Positions 15,471-24,611 are shown, counted from the stretch's first letter. The stretch is DNA of 64,000 nt from Pseudomonas jessenii (GCF_002236115.1 NZ_NIWT01000005.1:558001-622000), one strand, 5' to 3'. The notes: a model not told the origin generated them from the letters alone. Program-made: numbers and translations.

Positions 15471-16525
15471 TGTGCAGCTCCCTGAATGATCAGGCGGGAA
15501 TCGTCTTTAGGGTCGACCGTCGTGACGGAGCCGGCCTGGCCGAGGATCTTCGGCATCCGCTCGCGATAAATGCGCAGCAACATTTGCGGGTCAGTCCCCT
15601 GCTGCTGAGCCTTGGCCAGGCTCAATACTGTGGCGGTATCTGCCGAGGCTTTGGCCAGTCGTTCGCTCGCCTGGGCATGGGCCACTTGTAGCGTACGGTC
15701 GGCTTGCTCGTTGGCGGTCTGCGTCAACTTCTCGGCTTCGGTGCGCGCATTGGCGACGGCCTTATCGGCTTGCTGGCTGGCCGTCAGTACCGCGTTGAAA
15801 GCGTTCACCGCAGGGCTGGGCAGACTCGATTGCACATCGACCCGCGCCACTTCGATCCCCAAGCCCTGCCCCGTTGCGGTGAGTTCGGCCAGCCGTTGAT
15901 TGATGCCCTGCACCAGATCGCCACGCAAGCGCTCGCGCCGTTCCGCCGCCTGGCTATCAGCGCCGATCAATTCCGGGCGAGCGACCAGGATAGTGTCCAG
16001 ATCCCGTGCGGCCGTGAGCGCGACCGCACTGCGGGTCACCAGACGATCCAGTGCCGGCAACACGTGTTCGCCCTGAAGCACGAACGTATAGGGCTCGGTG
16101 ACTTTGTAGAAAACCCGCACATCCAGTTGCACCACACCGGCATCACCCGTTAACAGATAGCCGGAGCCTGCGAGGGCATCGCTGATGGGCGTGGCAAAAC
16201 TGGCCACGCGATCTGCCTGCATCGCGGCACCACTGCGCAACAAGCCTTCCACTCGGCGCTCGATCACCCGATCCGCCGCCGGCAACAAAATCACCTGCTC
16301 GAACGGTTGTGGCCAGGCCAATAACAGCCCGGCATTCTGAATGCGATCCAGCGCGCCGAAATGCAAAACCACTGCGCGATTCTGCGGATCAATCTGCCGC
16401 ACATTGGAAAACGCCCACGCCAACGCCGCCAACACCGTCACCGCGTAGAGGGCGAGAAACGCCAAGCGCCCGGCCTGAATCCAGGGGCTGCTCAACTCAT
16501 TTGTTCCACGTGGAACCAAACTCAT
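15467..16525 (-). CDS. SPFH/HflC-like membrane protein
   Basis: A 352-residue stomatin/prohibitin family protein with one N-terminal membrane helix (about residues 19-40) and an SPFH domain from about residue 45. A long Ala/Gln/Glu-rich coiled coil (about residues 245-315: ASQQADKAVANARTEAEKL and onward) promotes ring assembly. It is HflC-like in form but clearly not the housekeeping hflC, which accompanies hflK and hflX elsewhere. Four-base overlaps with both neighbours show tight coupling to the His-rich SPFH protein and the P-type ATPase. A parS-like site codes for residues 4-8 of this protein. The role is unknown; a scaffold for the ATPase is plausible. Confidence 0.75.
   Translation of the reverse strand: MSLVPRGTNELSSPWIQAGRLAFLALYAVTVLAALAWAFSNVRQIDPQNRAVVLHFGALDRIQNAGLLLAWPQPFEQVILLPAADRVIERRVEGLLRSGAAMQADRVASFATPISDALAGSGYLLTGDAGVVQLDVRVFYKVTEPYTFVLQGEHVLPALDRLVTRSAVALTAARDLDTILVARPELIGADSQAAERRERLRGDLVQGINQRLAELTATGQGLGIEVARVDVQSSLPSPAVNAFNAVLTASQQADKAVANARTEAEKLTQTANEQADRTLQVAHAQASERLAKASADTATVLSLAKAQQQGTDPQMLLRIYRERMPKILGQAGSVTTVDPKDDSRLIIQGAAQ
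16502..16517. other. parS-like ParB binding site (15/16)
   Basis: TGTTCCACGTGGAACC differs from the parS consensus only at the last base. It lies within the first codons of the HflC-like gene, about 39 kb from oriC. Confidence 0.75.
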
Positions 16526-17559
16526 GGCTGCGATCCGGACTTGTTGTCGAGGCTCGGCGGACCGTCAACCAAGACCCGGAACGGTGCGGCGTCGGTACGC
16601 AGAATCAGCTTGGTTCCTGGCGTCACCACCGTGCCCAAGGTGTCGAGCGAGCGCAGCAGGTTGTAGAGCTGCGGCGATTGCGCGTAGGCGCGGCCATAAA
16701 TCTGCGCCGCTTCGACGCGCGATTGCGCTTCGATATCTGCTGCTTTCACTGTGGCATCGGCCTGCACAATTCGCGCATCACGCTCGGCGGCGGAACGAAT
16801 TTGCGCGGCTTCACGCTTGCCGATGGCCGTGCGCTCAGTAGCGATGGTTTCGCGCTCGGCACGCATCCGGTCGACTGTCGCGGTGAGCGTCACCGAAGGC
16901 AGCGTCAATCGCTCGATACCGACCTGCAACACGCGCACACCATAAGTGGTGAGCAACTGCTGATCTATTTGCTTGCGCAGTTGTGTTTCGAAATCGGCGA
17001 TGCGTACCTGGCTGGCATCTGTATTGACCAGGTTCGCCAGATCAAAACTGCTGGCGGTGGTTTCCAGCGCGGAGCCGACAAAGGTGCGAATCTGCCGCGC
17101 GGCTTCATCGGGCTGGTTCTGCACCGCCCGCATGAAACGTTGCACATTGTCCGGATCGCCCTGCACCTGCCACGCCACATAGGCCTGAACGATGATGCGT
17201 AGACCGTCCCGTGTGCCGACATCCTGCAAACCGCTGGACGTGGTACGCAACCGCAGATCCACAGGGATCGCTGCTTCGAACGGTGCCGGCCAGCGCCAGC
17301 CCAGTCCCGGCTCCAGCAAGACCAGTGAGGGGTTGCCGAAGCGCGTGATCACCGTGGCCTCACCCGAGCGCACCTGCACCAGGCTCGCGGCAGCGACCGC
17401 AAACGCCACCAGCAATGCCGCCCACCCCATCCGACGCCATGGGAATGGACCGGCCTCCTGCGGATCGCCGTGATGATGATGGCCGTGGTGATGGTGCCCG
17501 CCATGGCCGTGATCGTGGCCGGCGTGGTCATCGTGATCGTGAGTATGGGACTGGCTCAA
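16522..17559 (-). CDS. SPFH/HflK-like protein with histidine-rich N-terminal tail
   Basis: A 345-residue SPFH protein. Residues 5-30 contain 15 histidines with interspersed Asp and Gly, ending in two HHHH runs. This is a cytoplasm-facing metal-binding tail like those of zinc transporters and chaperones. It is followed by one membrane helix (about 49-66), an SPFH domain and a helical stalk rich in Glu, Arg and Ala (about 215-290). The housekeeping HflK has a Gly-rich, not His-rich, tail. The gene overlaps both neighbours by four bases. The tail may supply or sense zinc for the P-type ATPase, which lacks its own N-terminal metal-binding domain. Confidence 0.78.
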   Translation of the reverse strand: MSQSHTHDHDDHAGHDHGHGGHHHHGHHHHGDPQEAGPFPWRRMGWAALLVAFAVAAASLVQVRSGEATVITRFGNPSLVLLEPGLGWRWPAPFEAAIPVDLRLRTTSSGLQDVGTRDGLRIIVQAYVAWQVQGDPDNVQRFMRAVQNQPDEAARQIRTFVGSALETTASSFDLANLVNTDASQVRIADFETQLRKQIDQQLLTTYGVRVLQVGIERLTLPSVTLTATVDRMRAERETIATERTAIGKREAAQIRSAAERDARIVQADATVKAADIEAQSRVEAAQIYGRAYAQSPQLYNLLRSLDTLGTVVTPGTKLILRTDAAPFRVLVDGPPSLDNKSGSQP

Positions 17560-19514
17560 TTGGCAGCTCCTGGCTGAGCGGTTTTACGCGACGGCGCAGG
17601 GTCAACCGGCAGCGTGAACGTACGGAGGTCGATGGTCGGCGCATTGCTGCTGCCACCCAGACGATGATCGAGAACCAGCAACTTGGCATTGGCCAAACCC
17701 TGGGACAACTGACTGAAATACTGTTCCAGCACAAAGGCCTGACCGGCGCTGGCATAGGCTTTTTGTTCGGCGTTGAATTTCAGGTCCGCTGCCTGGGCGC
17801 CGGCATTGATTTCGCGGGCGCTGGCCGTCGCCTGATCGCGGGCGATGCTGGCCTGCAACTGCGCCTGATTGGTAGCTTCGGCAGCGGCGCCACGTTCACG
17901 GGCGATCAAGGCTTGCGCGCCAATCTGCGCCGCTTGCACGCCGTGATAGGCATTGGCTGCACCGGCCGGAGGGTGAATCGCCTCGACCACCGTGGCGAGA
18001 ATTTCCACGCCGCTGTCGAGTTTTTGCAGGTCCGCCTGAACCGCGCGGCCGATCTCTTCAGCCAGCCCTACCCTGTCCTCGCCAAGCAATCCGTCGAGAG
18101 TGCGCGAGGCGAAGTCGTGAACCAGGATTCGGCTGGCGGTGCTGCGAATCATCATCGGTACATCGGCACTGTTATAGGTCGCAGCCAACGCCGCCTCATC
18201 GCTCAGACCAATGCGATAGACGAAGCGTACGTCCATGTTGACGATCTGAAAGCTCTGCTTGTCGGCTCGGCTGCTGGCGATCACCTGGGACTTGTCGTTC
18301 ACATGGCTGGCGTCCCACAGACGATTGGCAACTGCCGGGGCCGGGCCTTCAGCGGGGTCCGCCTGAGCAGTGGCCGTGGTTTCGCCAACACTGGTGGCCA
18401 ACTCGTGTACCACGCCATTCTCGACGCTCAACACCCGGCCCAATGGCCAAGGCAACCCCATATGCAAACCTGGGCCAAACACCTCCACTGGCTTACCGAA
18501 TCGTTCATAGATGCCACGCTCTTGCAGGGCAATTTCGTGAATGCCCGTCAGCGACCAGCCAACAAGTGCAACCACCGCCAACACCGGCAGGAAGGCCCGA
18601 CGCATGTAACTGAAGGCCCAGATCTGCCGCAGATCGATGCCGAAGCGGTTATGCAATTCGTGCTGCAACGCCAGCAATGGCTGTGGCGGCCAGCGCAACA
18701 TGTCAGCGATAAAACTGCGCGCCAGTAGCTCTGGCTCAAGACGTTCACGGCGCGGGCTGAACAATGACAACACCGCGCGCAGCAACAGTTCTGCCGCCAC
18801 CAGCCCCGGCAGCAGTCCAATCAACACCGCCAGGCGTACGGGCCATACCGAGGTTTCATCGGCAAACAACAGGCAAAAAGCACCGAGCGCCAAGCTGATG
18901 ATCACCACACGGATCAATTGCGCCAACGTAGCGGCTTCAGGCCATTGCGCGGTGTTTTCCTGCGCCAGATGACGCTCCATCACCAACAGGCCGAACGCCA
19001 ACAGCAAGAAGCACGCTGCCCCGACAGTAGCTGCCAGCCCCAGTGCTGCCGGGGGCAATGTGAGGTTCCAGGCCTGTTCGACGCCCAATACCGCCAACAA
19101 TCCCCAGCCACCAAGCCACAGCGTTGGCGCGCCGATTTGCCCGAGCAGGTGCTGCGATTGCAGGCTGATCCGGTCCAGCAAACGCTCATACCACCCCGAA
19201 GGCGCGACAGATTCGTCGACAGCAATCACCTTCCCCACGGGGTTCATGGCGCGAGCACGCCACTGGGCCACCCACCAGGCCGATTGCAAACCCGCCATCA
19301 ACACGACAAACGCCATGCTCAGGTTCAGCAGCAACGCCGGCCACAGTGTTTGCGAGGAAAACAGCCCGGCAAAAAACGCCAGCAGCACACCTAGCGTCGC
19401 GAGCACGCCCGCACCGATGGCGAACTGGCGCAAGCGCCGCCCTTGAATGAACGCCTGCTGAAAGCGCGGCAACCCGGCTAACGGCGTTTCATCAACATCG
19501 AGATCGACTTGCAT
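17556..19514 (-). CDS. Large SPFH/HflK-like protein with extra membrane domain
   Basis: A 652-residue protein. The first 330 residues form an unusual membrane domain with about six hydrophobic helices in three pairs. A further helix (AFLPVLAVVALVGWSLTG) leads into a C-terminal SPFH domain starting ALQERGIYERFGKPVEVFGPGLH, then an Ala/Gln-rich coiled coil. Start 19514 is chosen because GGGGTGG stands just upstream; the in-frame ATG at 19541 has no ribosome site, and a palindromic operator ends 6 bp before it. It is the first gene of a four-gene coupled operon with two other SPFH proteins and a P1B ATPase. P. aeruginosa has a similar group near hmtA. The molecular role is unknown. Confidence 0.75.
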   Translation of the reverse strand: MQVDLDVDETPLAGLPRFQQAFIQGRRLRQFAIGAGVLATLGVLLAFFAGLFSSQTLWPALLLNLSMAFVVLMAGLQSAWWVAQWRARAMNPVGKVIAVDESVAPSGWYERLLDRISLQSQHLLGQIGAPTLWLGGWGLLAVLGVEQAWNLTLPPAALGLAATVGAACFLLLAFGLLVMERHLAQENTAQWPEAATLAQLIRVVIISLALGAFCLLFADETSVWPVRLAVLIGLLPGLVAAELLLRAVLSLFSPRRERLEPELLARSFIADMLRWPPQPLLALQHELHNRFGIDLRQIWAFSYMRRAFLPVLAVVALVGWSLTGIHEIALQERGIYERFGKPVEVFGPGLHMGLPWPLGRVLSVENGVVHELATSVGETTATAQADPAEGPAPAVANRLWDASHVNDKSQVIASSRADKQSFQIVNMDVRFVYRIGLSDEAALAATYNSADVPMMIRSTASRILVHDFASRTLDGLLGEDRVGLAEEIGRAVQADLQKLDSGVEILATVVEAIHPPAGAANAYHGVQAAQIGAQALIARERGAAAEATNQAQLQASIARDQATASAREINAGAQAADLKFNAEQKAYASAGQAFVLEQYFSQLSQGLANAKLLVLDHRLGGSSNAPTIDLRTFTLPVDPAPSRKTAQPGAAN

Positions 19515-19546
19515 ACCACCCCAGAGTGTCTTCGCTTGCATGGCAA

Positions 19547-19565
19547 TTCGTTACGATATAACGAA
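19547..19565. promoter_or_regulatory. Palindrome resembling a Zur operator
   Basis: TTCGTTA-CGATA-TAACGAA is a perfect inverted repeat with seven-base arms and the same GTTA-N5-TAAC core and spacing as the zigA Zur box. It lies 33 bp upstream of the SPFH operon start at 19514, where it would cover the promoter or transcription start. Confidence 0.6.
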
Positions 19566-19658
19566 AATGGTGAAATTTTCGTACTCGAGCGCGCTATCTA
19601 AAGATGCCCAACCTGTCACTTGGCTGAAGCCTTGACCGAAATGCGACAGAACGCACAT

Positions 19659-19672
19659 ATTACGTTCGTAAT
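19659..19672. promoter_or_regulatory. Inverted repeat upstream of lpd
   Basis: ATTACG-TT-CGTAAT is a perfect small palindrome 57-70 bp before the lpd start. It could be an operator; I do not recognise the regulator. Confidence 0.3.
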
Positions 19673-19728
19673 TTTACTCAGGAACTACTTTTACCCATCC
19701 CTTCCCCATTCGATCCAGGAGTACATCC

Positions 19729-21129
19729 ATGAGCACTTATGACGTCGTGATACTCGGCGGTGGCCCCGGCGGTTACAACGCGGCGATCCGCGCCGGACAA
19801 CTGGGTCTGAAAGCTGCCTGCGTGGAAGGACGCGCCACACTTGGCGGCACCTGCCTGAACGTCGGTTGCATGCCATCCAAGGCGTTGCTGCATGCCTCCG
19901 AACTGTACGACGCGGCCAAGGGCGCGGAATTCGCCAATCTGGGGATCGAAGTCAAACCCGTGCTCAACCTCAACCAGATGATGAAGCAAAAGGATGAAAG
20001 CGTTACCGGGCTGACCAAGGGCATCGAGTTTCTTTTCCGTAAGAACAAGGTCGACTGGATCAGAGGATGGGGCCACATCGACGGGCCGGGCAAAGTCACG
20101 GTGACCGATAGCGCCGGCGGCAAGACCGAACTAAGTGCCAGGGACATCATCATCGCCACCGGTTCCGAGCCCACTCCCCTGCCCGGCGTGGATATCGATA
20201 ACAAACGCATCCTCGACTCCACCGGTGCCCTGGCGCTGACCGAGGTGCCCAAGCATCTGGTGGTGATCGGCGCTGGCGTGATCGGCCTGGAGCTGGGTTC
20301 GGTCTGGCGACGCCTTGGGGCACAGGTAACGGTGGTCGAGTTTCTCGACCGGATCTGCCCAGGCGTGGACATCGAAGCCGGCAAAACCCTGCAGCGCTCC
20401 CTGAGCAAACAAGGCTTGAGTTTCAAGTTGAGTTCAAAAGTGACCAGCGCCACCACCTCCGCCACCGGCGTGCAGCTCAGCATCGAGCCTGCCGCAGGCG
20501 GTGCCGCCGAATTGCTTGAAGCCGATTACGTGCTGGTGGCCATCGGGCGCCGACCCTATACACAGGGCCTGGGCCTGGAGAACGTCGGCCTTGCCACGGA
20601 CAAGCGCGGCATGCTCGCCAACAAGGGGCATCGCACCGAAGCCGTCGGGGTCTGGGTGATTGGTGACGTGACCTCCGGCCCCATGCTCGCCCACAAGGCC
20701 GAGGACGAAGCCATGGCCTGCGTCGAGCAGATGGTCGGCAAGGCTGGCGAGGTCAATTACAACCTGATCCCCAGTGTGGTCTACACCAAACCGGAGCTGG
20801 CCAGCGTCGGCAAAACCGAAGAGCAGCTCAAGGCTGAAGGTCGGGCGTACAAGGTCGGCAAGTTTCCCTTTACCGCCAACAGCCGGGCGAAGATCAACCA
20901 CGAGACCGAAGGCTTCGCCAAAGTGCTGGCCGATGAACGCACGGACGAAGTCCTCGGCGTGCATCTGGTTGGCCCGAGCGTCAGTGAAATGATTGGCGAG
21001 TATTGCGTGGCCATGGAGTTCAGCGCCTCGGCCGAAGACATCGCCCTGACCTGCCATCCACACCCGACTCGCTCCGAGGCCTTGCGCCAGGCGGCGATGA
21101 ATGTGGAGGGGATGGCGACGCAGATGTAA
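19729..21129 (+). CDS. lpd: Dihydrolipoamide dehydrogenase (stand-alone)
   Basis: A 466-residue FAD- and NAD-dependent disulfide oxidoreductase that reoxidises dihydrolipoamide. It shows the FAD site GGGPGGYNAA (10-19), the redox disulfide GGTCLNVGCMPSKALLH (about 41-57), the NAD site VVIGAGVIGLELGSVW, the second FAD motif GVWVIGDVTSGPMLAHKAEDEA, and the C-terminal His-Glu pair in LTCHPHPTRSEAL. It lacks a lipoyl domain and stands alone, with no E1 or E2 gene nearby. It is therefore the free-standing Lpd3-like type of Pseudomonas rather than the copy in the 2-oxoglutarate or branched-chain operons. An AGGAG ribosome site precedes the ATG. Confidence 0.93.
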   Translation: MSTYDVVILGGGPGGYNAAIRAGQLGLKAACVEGRATLGGTCLNVGCMPSKALLHASELYDAAKGAEFANLGIEVKPVLNLNQMMKQKDESVTGLTKGIEFLFRKNKVDWIRGWGHIDGPGKVTVTDSAGGKTELSARDIIIATGSEPTPLPGVDIDNKRILDSTGALALTEVPKHLVVIGAGVIGLELGSVWRRLGAQVTVVEFLDRICPGVDIEAGKTLQRSLSKQGLSFKLSSKVTSATTSATGVQLSIEPAAGGAAELLEADYVLVAIGRRPYTQGLGLENVGLATDKRGMLANKGHRTEAVGVWVIGDVTSGPMLAHKAEDEAMACVEQMVGKAGEVNYNLIPSVVYTKPELASVGKTEEQLKAEGRAYKVGKFPFTANSRAKINHETEGFAKVLADERTDEVLGVHLVGPSVSEMIGEYCVAMEFSASAEDIALTCHPHPTRSEALRQAAMNVEGMATQM

Positions 21130-21159
21130 GACTTGAAGAGTTGCAGTGACTGATTTATC

Positions 21160-21229
21160 GCCATCGCGAGCAGGCTCGCTCCCACATGGTTTGCGCTGTA
21201 CCTGTGGGAGCGAGCTTGCTCGCGATGGC
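21160..21229. repeat. REP-type inverted repeat pair
   Basis: The arms 21160-21186 and 21203-21229 (GCCATCGCGAGC..GCTCCCACA and complement) form a long hairpin between lpd and the convergent Lrp gene. Confidence 0.85.
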
Positions 21230-21241
21230 AGGCAACTCGGT

Positions 21242-21715
21242 CTACAGCGGCAAATGCTCCAGCGGCAACACCCCCGGGGCCTTCACAGTATGAATCGCAA
21301 AGTTGCTGCGGATGTCGCTCACACCCGGCAACTTCAGCAAACGCCCGGTGAGAAACCGGTCATAGGCACGCAAGTCCGGCACCACTACCTGCAGCAGAAA
21401 ATCCGACTCACCTGATACCAGAAACGCCGAAATCACCTCCGGCAATGCCGTCACCGCCAGTCGAAAGGCTTCGGCTTGCTCATCGTTATGACGCTCGACC
21501 TTGACCCCGACAAACACTGTCAGCCCCAACCCCACTTCGTCGCGATCCAGATTGGCCTGGTAGCCGCGAATCACCCCCGCCTCTTCAAGCATCCGCACCC
21601 GGCGCAAGCATGGCGATGCCGACAGGCCGATCTCGTCTGCCAGTTGCACATTGCTCAGGCGGCCATCCCGTTGCAGTGCGGCGAGAATCTTGCGGTCGTA
21701 GGCGTCGAGTTTCAT
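21242..21715 (-). CDS. Lrp/AsnC family transcriptional regulator
   Basis: A 157-residue regulator of usual family length. The N-terminal helix-turn-helix (LDAYDRKILAALQRDGRLSNVQLADEIGLSASPCLRRVRMLEEAGVI, about residues 3-49) is followed by a RAM ligand-binding domain (about 65-140). These proteins respond to amino acids. It is divergent from a LysE-type exporter gene 145 bp away, an arrangement in which the regulator normally controls the exporter. The ligand is unknown. Confidence 0.88.
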   Translation of the reverse strand: MKLDAYDRKILAALQRDGRLSNVQLADEIGLSASPCLRRVRMLEEAGVIRGYQANLDRDEVGLGLTVFVGVKVERHNDEQAEAFRLAVTALPEVISAFLVSGESDFLLQVVVPDLRAYDRFLTGRLLKLPGVSDIRSNFAIHTVKAPGVLPLEHLPL

Positions 21716-21860
21716 GGTTTGGCAGATCCTGATGGTTCAATCTTGATTAAGTGGCAGATTATGCCAATACATGACCCGATAGAAGCTGACAACGCAAGCA
21801 CCTGCCCCGCCCTTCAGCCCTAGACTGGCACGACCAAATCGACAACGAATGGGGTGCAAC

Positions 21861-22490
21861 ATGCAAGGTCTCTGGCTGTTTTTCATGGCACTGGCGGTGG
21901 TCTACCTGTTGCCGGGGCCCGACATGATCCTGCTGTTGCAGACCGGTGCCCGCCAAGGCAAAGGCGCTGCGCTGGCCACGGCCGTGGGCCTGGGCATTGC
22001 CCGGGGTTGCCATGTGGCATTGGCGGCGCTGGGGCTGGCGGCACTGTTCAAGGCAGCACCCTGGACCTTCGACGTGGTACGCCTGGCCGGTGCCGCGTAC
22101 CTGCTGTGGATCGGCATTCAGTGCCTGCGAACCACGATGCTGCCGAGCCTCACCAGCGCCGACACAACCGGCGAAAAACCGCGCTGGGGCGCAGCCATCC
22201 GACGCGGACTGCTGACCAACCTGCTCAATCCCAAGGCACTGCTGTTCTGCTCGGTGCTGCTGCCGCAATTCATCGACCCACAGTCTGGGCCGGTGCTCGG
22301 GCAATTTGCGACCTTGGGCGTGGTGCTGGTTAGTGTCGGGTTGCTGTTCGACAGCGCATACGCCCTGGTCGGCGCCGCACTCGGCCGTTGGCTGCAAAGC
22401 AGCCCCTCAGCCCAGCGCCTGCAACAATGGTTGTTCGGCAGCCTGTTGATCGGTTTCGCCGTACGGCTGACCTTTGTGCAACAGGCTTGA
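21861..22490 (+). CDS. LysE/RhtB family amino-acid exporter
   Basis: A 209-residue membrane protein with about six helices. The LysE/RhtB signature is VVYLLPGPDMILLLQTGARQGKG followed by GLGIARGCHVALAALGL in the first 60 residues, and LLNPKALLFCSVLLPQF in the second half. It exports amino acids or derivatives from the cytoplasm. ATG 21861 is preferred, with GGGG eight bases upstream; an in-frame ATG four codons earlier has no site. It is probably controlled by the divergent Lrp-type regulator. Confidence 0.85.
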   Translation: MQGLWLFFMALAVVYLLPGPDMILLLQTGARQGKGAALATAVGLGIARGCHVALAALGLAALFKAAPWTFDVVRLAGAAYLLWIGIQCLRTTMLPSLTSADTTGEKPRWGAAIRRGLLTNLLNPKALLFCSVLLPQFIDPQSGPVLGQFATLGVVLVSVGLLFDSAYALVGAALGRWLQSSPSAQRLQQWLFGSLLIGFAVRLTFVQQA

Positions 22491-22493
22491 ACC

Positions 22494-24611
22494 TCACTGC
22501 GCCTTGCGGCGGCGACGTTTGAACATCAACAGCGCGGCTGCCACGAACGCCACTACGCTACCAACCTGTAACGGCATCTTGTACGGGCGCAAGGCCGAAC
22601 GCGCAGCGTCGGTCACTTGGGTCACGTAGCGTTTGTCGGCGTTTTCGAAGTCGGGGTACGGGCACTGGTGGCCGAAATCGGCGGCCCATTCCACGTAAGG
22701 CCCTTCTTTGACATAACGCTGATATATCGCACTTTGCTCTTCGAGGCTGCTGTTCCACCCCGACGCCTCGCACAGCACCGCCGCAAACGCCTGACTGGTG
22801 TGAGGCAAGTTATCCGCCGCCTTGCTCGCCAGCGCGGTGGCCACGAAGCGATAGTGATAACGCTGATCAGGCTGGGCTGCGCTGGCCTGCTGGCGCTTCA
22901 CTTCGTCCTCGGCCACCAAAGGACCGACCTTGAGTTCGGTGTTTTCGAGAATGTAGTTACCGCCGAACGTGGCGTAATCCGGCGCCATTTCGTAGCCCAG
23001 GATGTCCATCCCCCACTCGCGTGCCGTCCAGGCCGCATTGAACAGAGCGGCGGCGCGACGGGTCGGCCACCAGGCTGAATCAGCTGCCAGACGTTGCTCG
23101 CCATACAGCTTTGCCTTGTGCCGTAAGCCGTCATTGTCGAAGTACGCCGGCGCCTGCTCGTAATGCCCCTCGCGCAACAGCCGACGGCCCAGCAGATTGC
23201 GCAGGCTCGCCGCCACCGGCAATGGCACGTAGTTGTCGCGGTCCTGTTGGCTGAGCGGCGGCGGGGCCGGCACTTGAGTGTCTACGTAGTGCTTGAGTTC
23301 TTCGAGGGTCAACACGCGCTCGGCGACGGTGGCGGCGTCGAACCAGTAAATGCTCTGGCTGCGATACAGCTGATCGAAGGCTTGCAGGTAATCCCCGCGT
23401 TGCAGGGCCAGGATCGCACTTTCACCCTCGACCCGGCATTTGGGCTGGAGCGTTTCGTAATCGAAGTCCGGTGTGCGGCGCTCGCCCCAGGATTCATTCT
23501 GCGGGAAGGCCTGCGCCGCTTTGGCATAGGCTGCGGCGGCCGCGCTCTTATTGCCCTCGCGCACCGCCAGTTTCGCCCGCAACCACCAGGCCAACCCACC
23601 ATCGCCAGCCTGTTCGAGGAAAGCCTTGGCGCTGGCGTAATCACCCTGTTGATAATTCATCGCCGCCAGGCGGTCGGCGTTTTCGAGATTGCCACGGGTA
23701 CTGTTTTGCAGCAGCTTGATCATTTTCTGTTCGTTGGGCGGTTGATCACCGAACGACCACCCCAACCGACTGATCAGCGATGCTGTCACCAATTGCTGCA
23801 CTGGCTGACCCTTGAGCAATTCGGCCACTTGATCATCCGGCAGCGTCATCAGGTCCGCCATCAACAGCTTCAACGAGGTGTAGCCCACCGCGGAGCCGTG
23901 CAGATTCTGCGTGGCGTACAACTCGATGGCGCGGTTCCAGTCGCCAGCGGTGCGCACCACCCGGGCTTCTTCACCGAGGCTGGCGACACCCAGTTCCAGT
24001 GGATCACTGAAGCCGTCGATGCTCAGTTGCCGGGTTTGCTCGAAGGCGTCTCGGGATTGTTCGAGCAGATCCGGAGCCGCATTGGCTTCGGCGCTCATGA
24101 CGAACAACGCTCGACCCAACGAGTAAGCCGCCCAGGTACTACGCGAGGCCCGTTGCTCTGCGGGCAGGGCCAGCACTTTCTTGAAATACCCGGCGGCCAA
24201 GGCAGGATCACCCGCGGCAAATGCCACAGCGCCGGCCAGGTACAACCTGAGCTCAGGCGGCAGTTGCGCGCCCTCGCTTTCGACCTGGCGGGCATCGGTC
24301 AGGCTGCGCAAGTGTTTCACCAACACCTGTTGCTCGGCGGAAAGTCCCGCCTGCTCGGCTTGATCGCGCAGCGCTACAGCGTCAGGTACATCCGTGTAGT
24401 CAACGCCAGCGGTGACGTTCTTCAACCCGTTGATGGCGTGGCCGAGGCGGCTGATTTCGAAGCTGAAGTTGCCTTCCGGCAGTTCCGCCAGCGACTGACC
24501 ACGGTTATCCAGCAGGCGCATGGGGAAGTCCGGGCCGCAGGCCAGTGCCGAACCCAGCGGCAGGCTGAGGCTCAGGCAAAGCAAATGACGCGGCCAGTTA
24601 CGGGTGAACAT
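22494..24611 (-). CDS. Large envelope protein of unknown function with TPR-like helices
   Basis: A 705-residue protein with a signal peptide (residues 1-22, LLCLSLSLPLGSALA-CG). A long, mostly helical body is rich in Ala, Leu and paired aromatic residues that resemble degenerate TPR repeats (LAAGYFKKVLALPAEQRAS, YASAKAFLEQAGDGGLAWWL). A C-terminal membrane helix (VGSVVAFVAAALLMF) ends in RRRRKAQ, so the body faces the periplasm. ATG 24611 has the strong site AAGGAGGTTCG. The start lies within the end of the DUF3142 lipoprotein gene, so both are one operon. I recognise no enzymatic motif. Confidence 0.7.
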   Translation of the reverse strand: MFTRNWPRHLLCLSLSLPLGSALACGPDFPMRLLDNRGQSLAELPEGNFSFEISRLGHAINGLKNVTAGVDYTDVPDAVALRDQAEQAGLSAEQQVLVKHLRSLTDARQVESEGAQLPPELRLYLAGAVAFAAGDPALAAGYFKKVLALPAEQRASRSTWAAYSLGRALFVMSAEANAAPDLLEQSRDAFEQTRQLSIDGFSDPLELGVASLGEEARVVRTAGDWNRAIELYATQNLHGSAVGYTSLKLLMADLMTLPDDQVAELLKGQPVQQLVTASLISRLGWSFGDQPPNEQKMIKLLQNSTRGNLENADRLAAMNYQQGDYASAKAFLEQAGDGGLAWWLRAKLAVREGNKSAAAAAYAKAAQAFPQNESWGERRTPDFDYETLQPKCRVEGESAILALQRGDYLQAFDQLYRSQSIYWFDAATVAERVLTLEELKHYVDTQVPAPPPLSQQDRDNYVPLPVAASLRNLLGRRLLREGHYEQAPAYFDNDGLRHKAKLYGEQRLAADSAWWPTRRAAALFNAAWTAREWGMDILGYEMAPDYATFGGNYILENTELKVGPLVAEDEVKRQQASAAQPDQRYHYRFVATALASKAADNLPHTSQAFAAVLCEASGWNSSLEEQSAIYQRYVKEGPYVEWAADFGHQCPYPDFENADKRYVTQVTDAARSALRPYKMPLQVGSVVAFVAAALLMFKRRRRKAQ

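Noticed and set aside
15467..17559. Housekeeping hflK-hflC pair
   Set aside because: The His-rich tail, coupling to a P1B ATPase and a third SPFH gene, and the lack of hflX/hfq/miaA neighbours do not fit.
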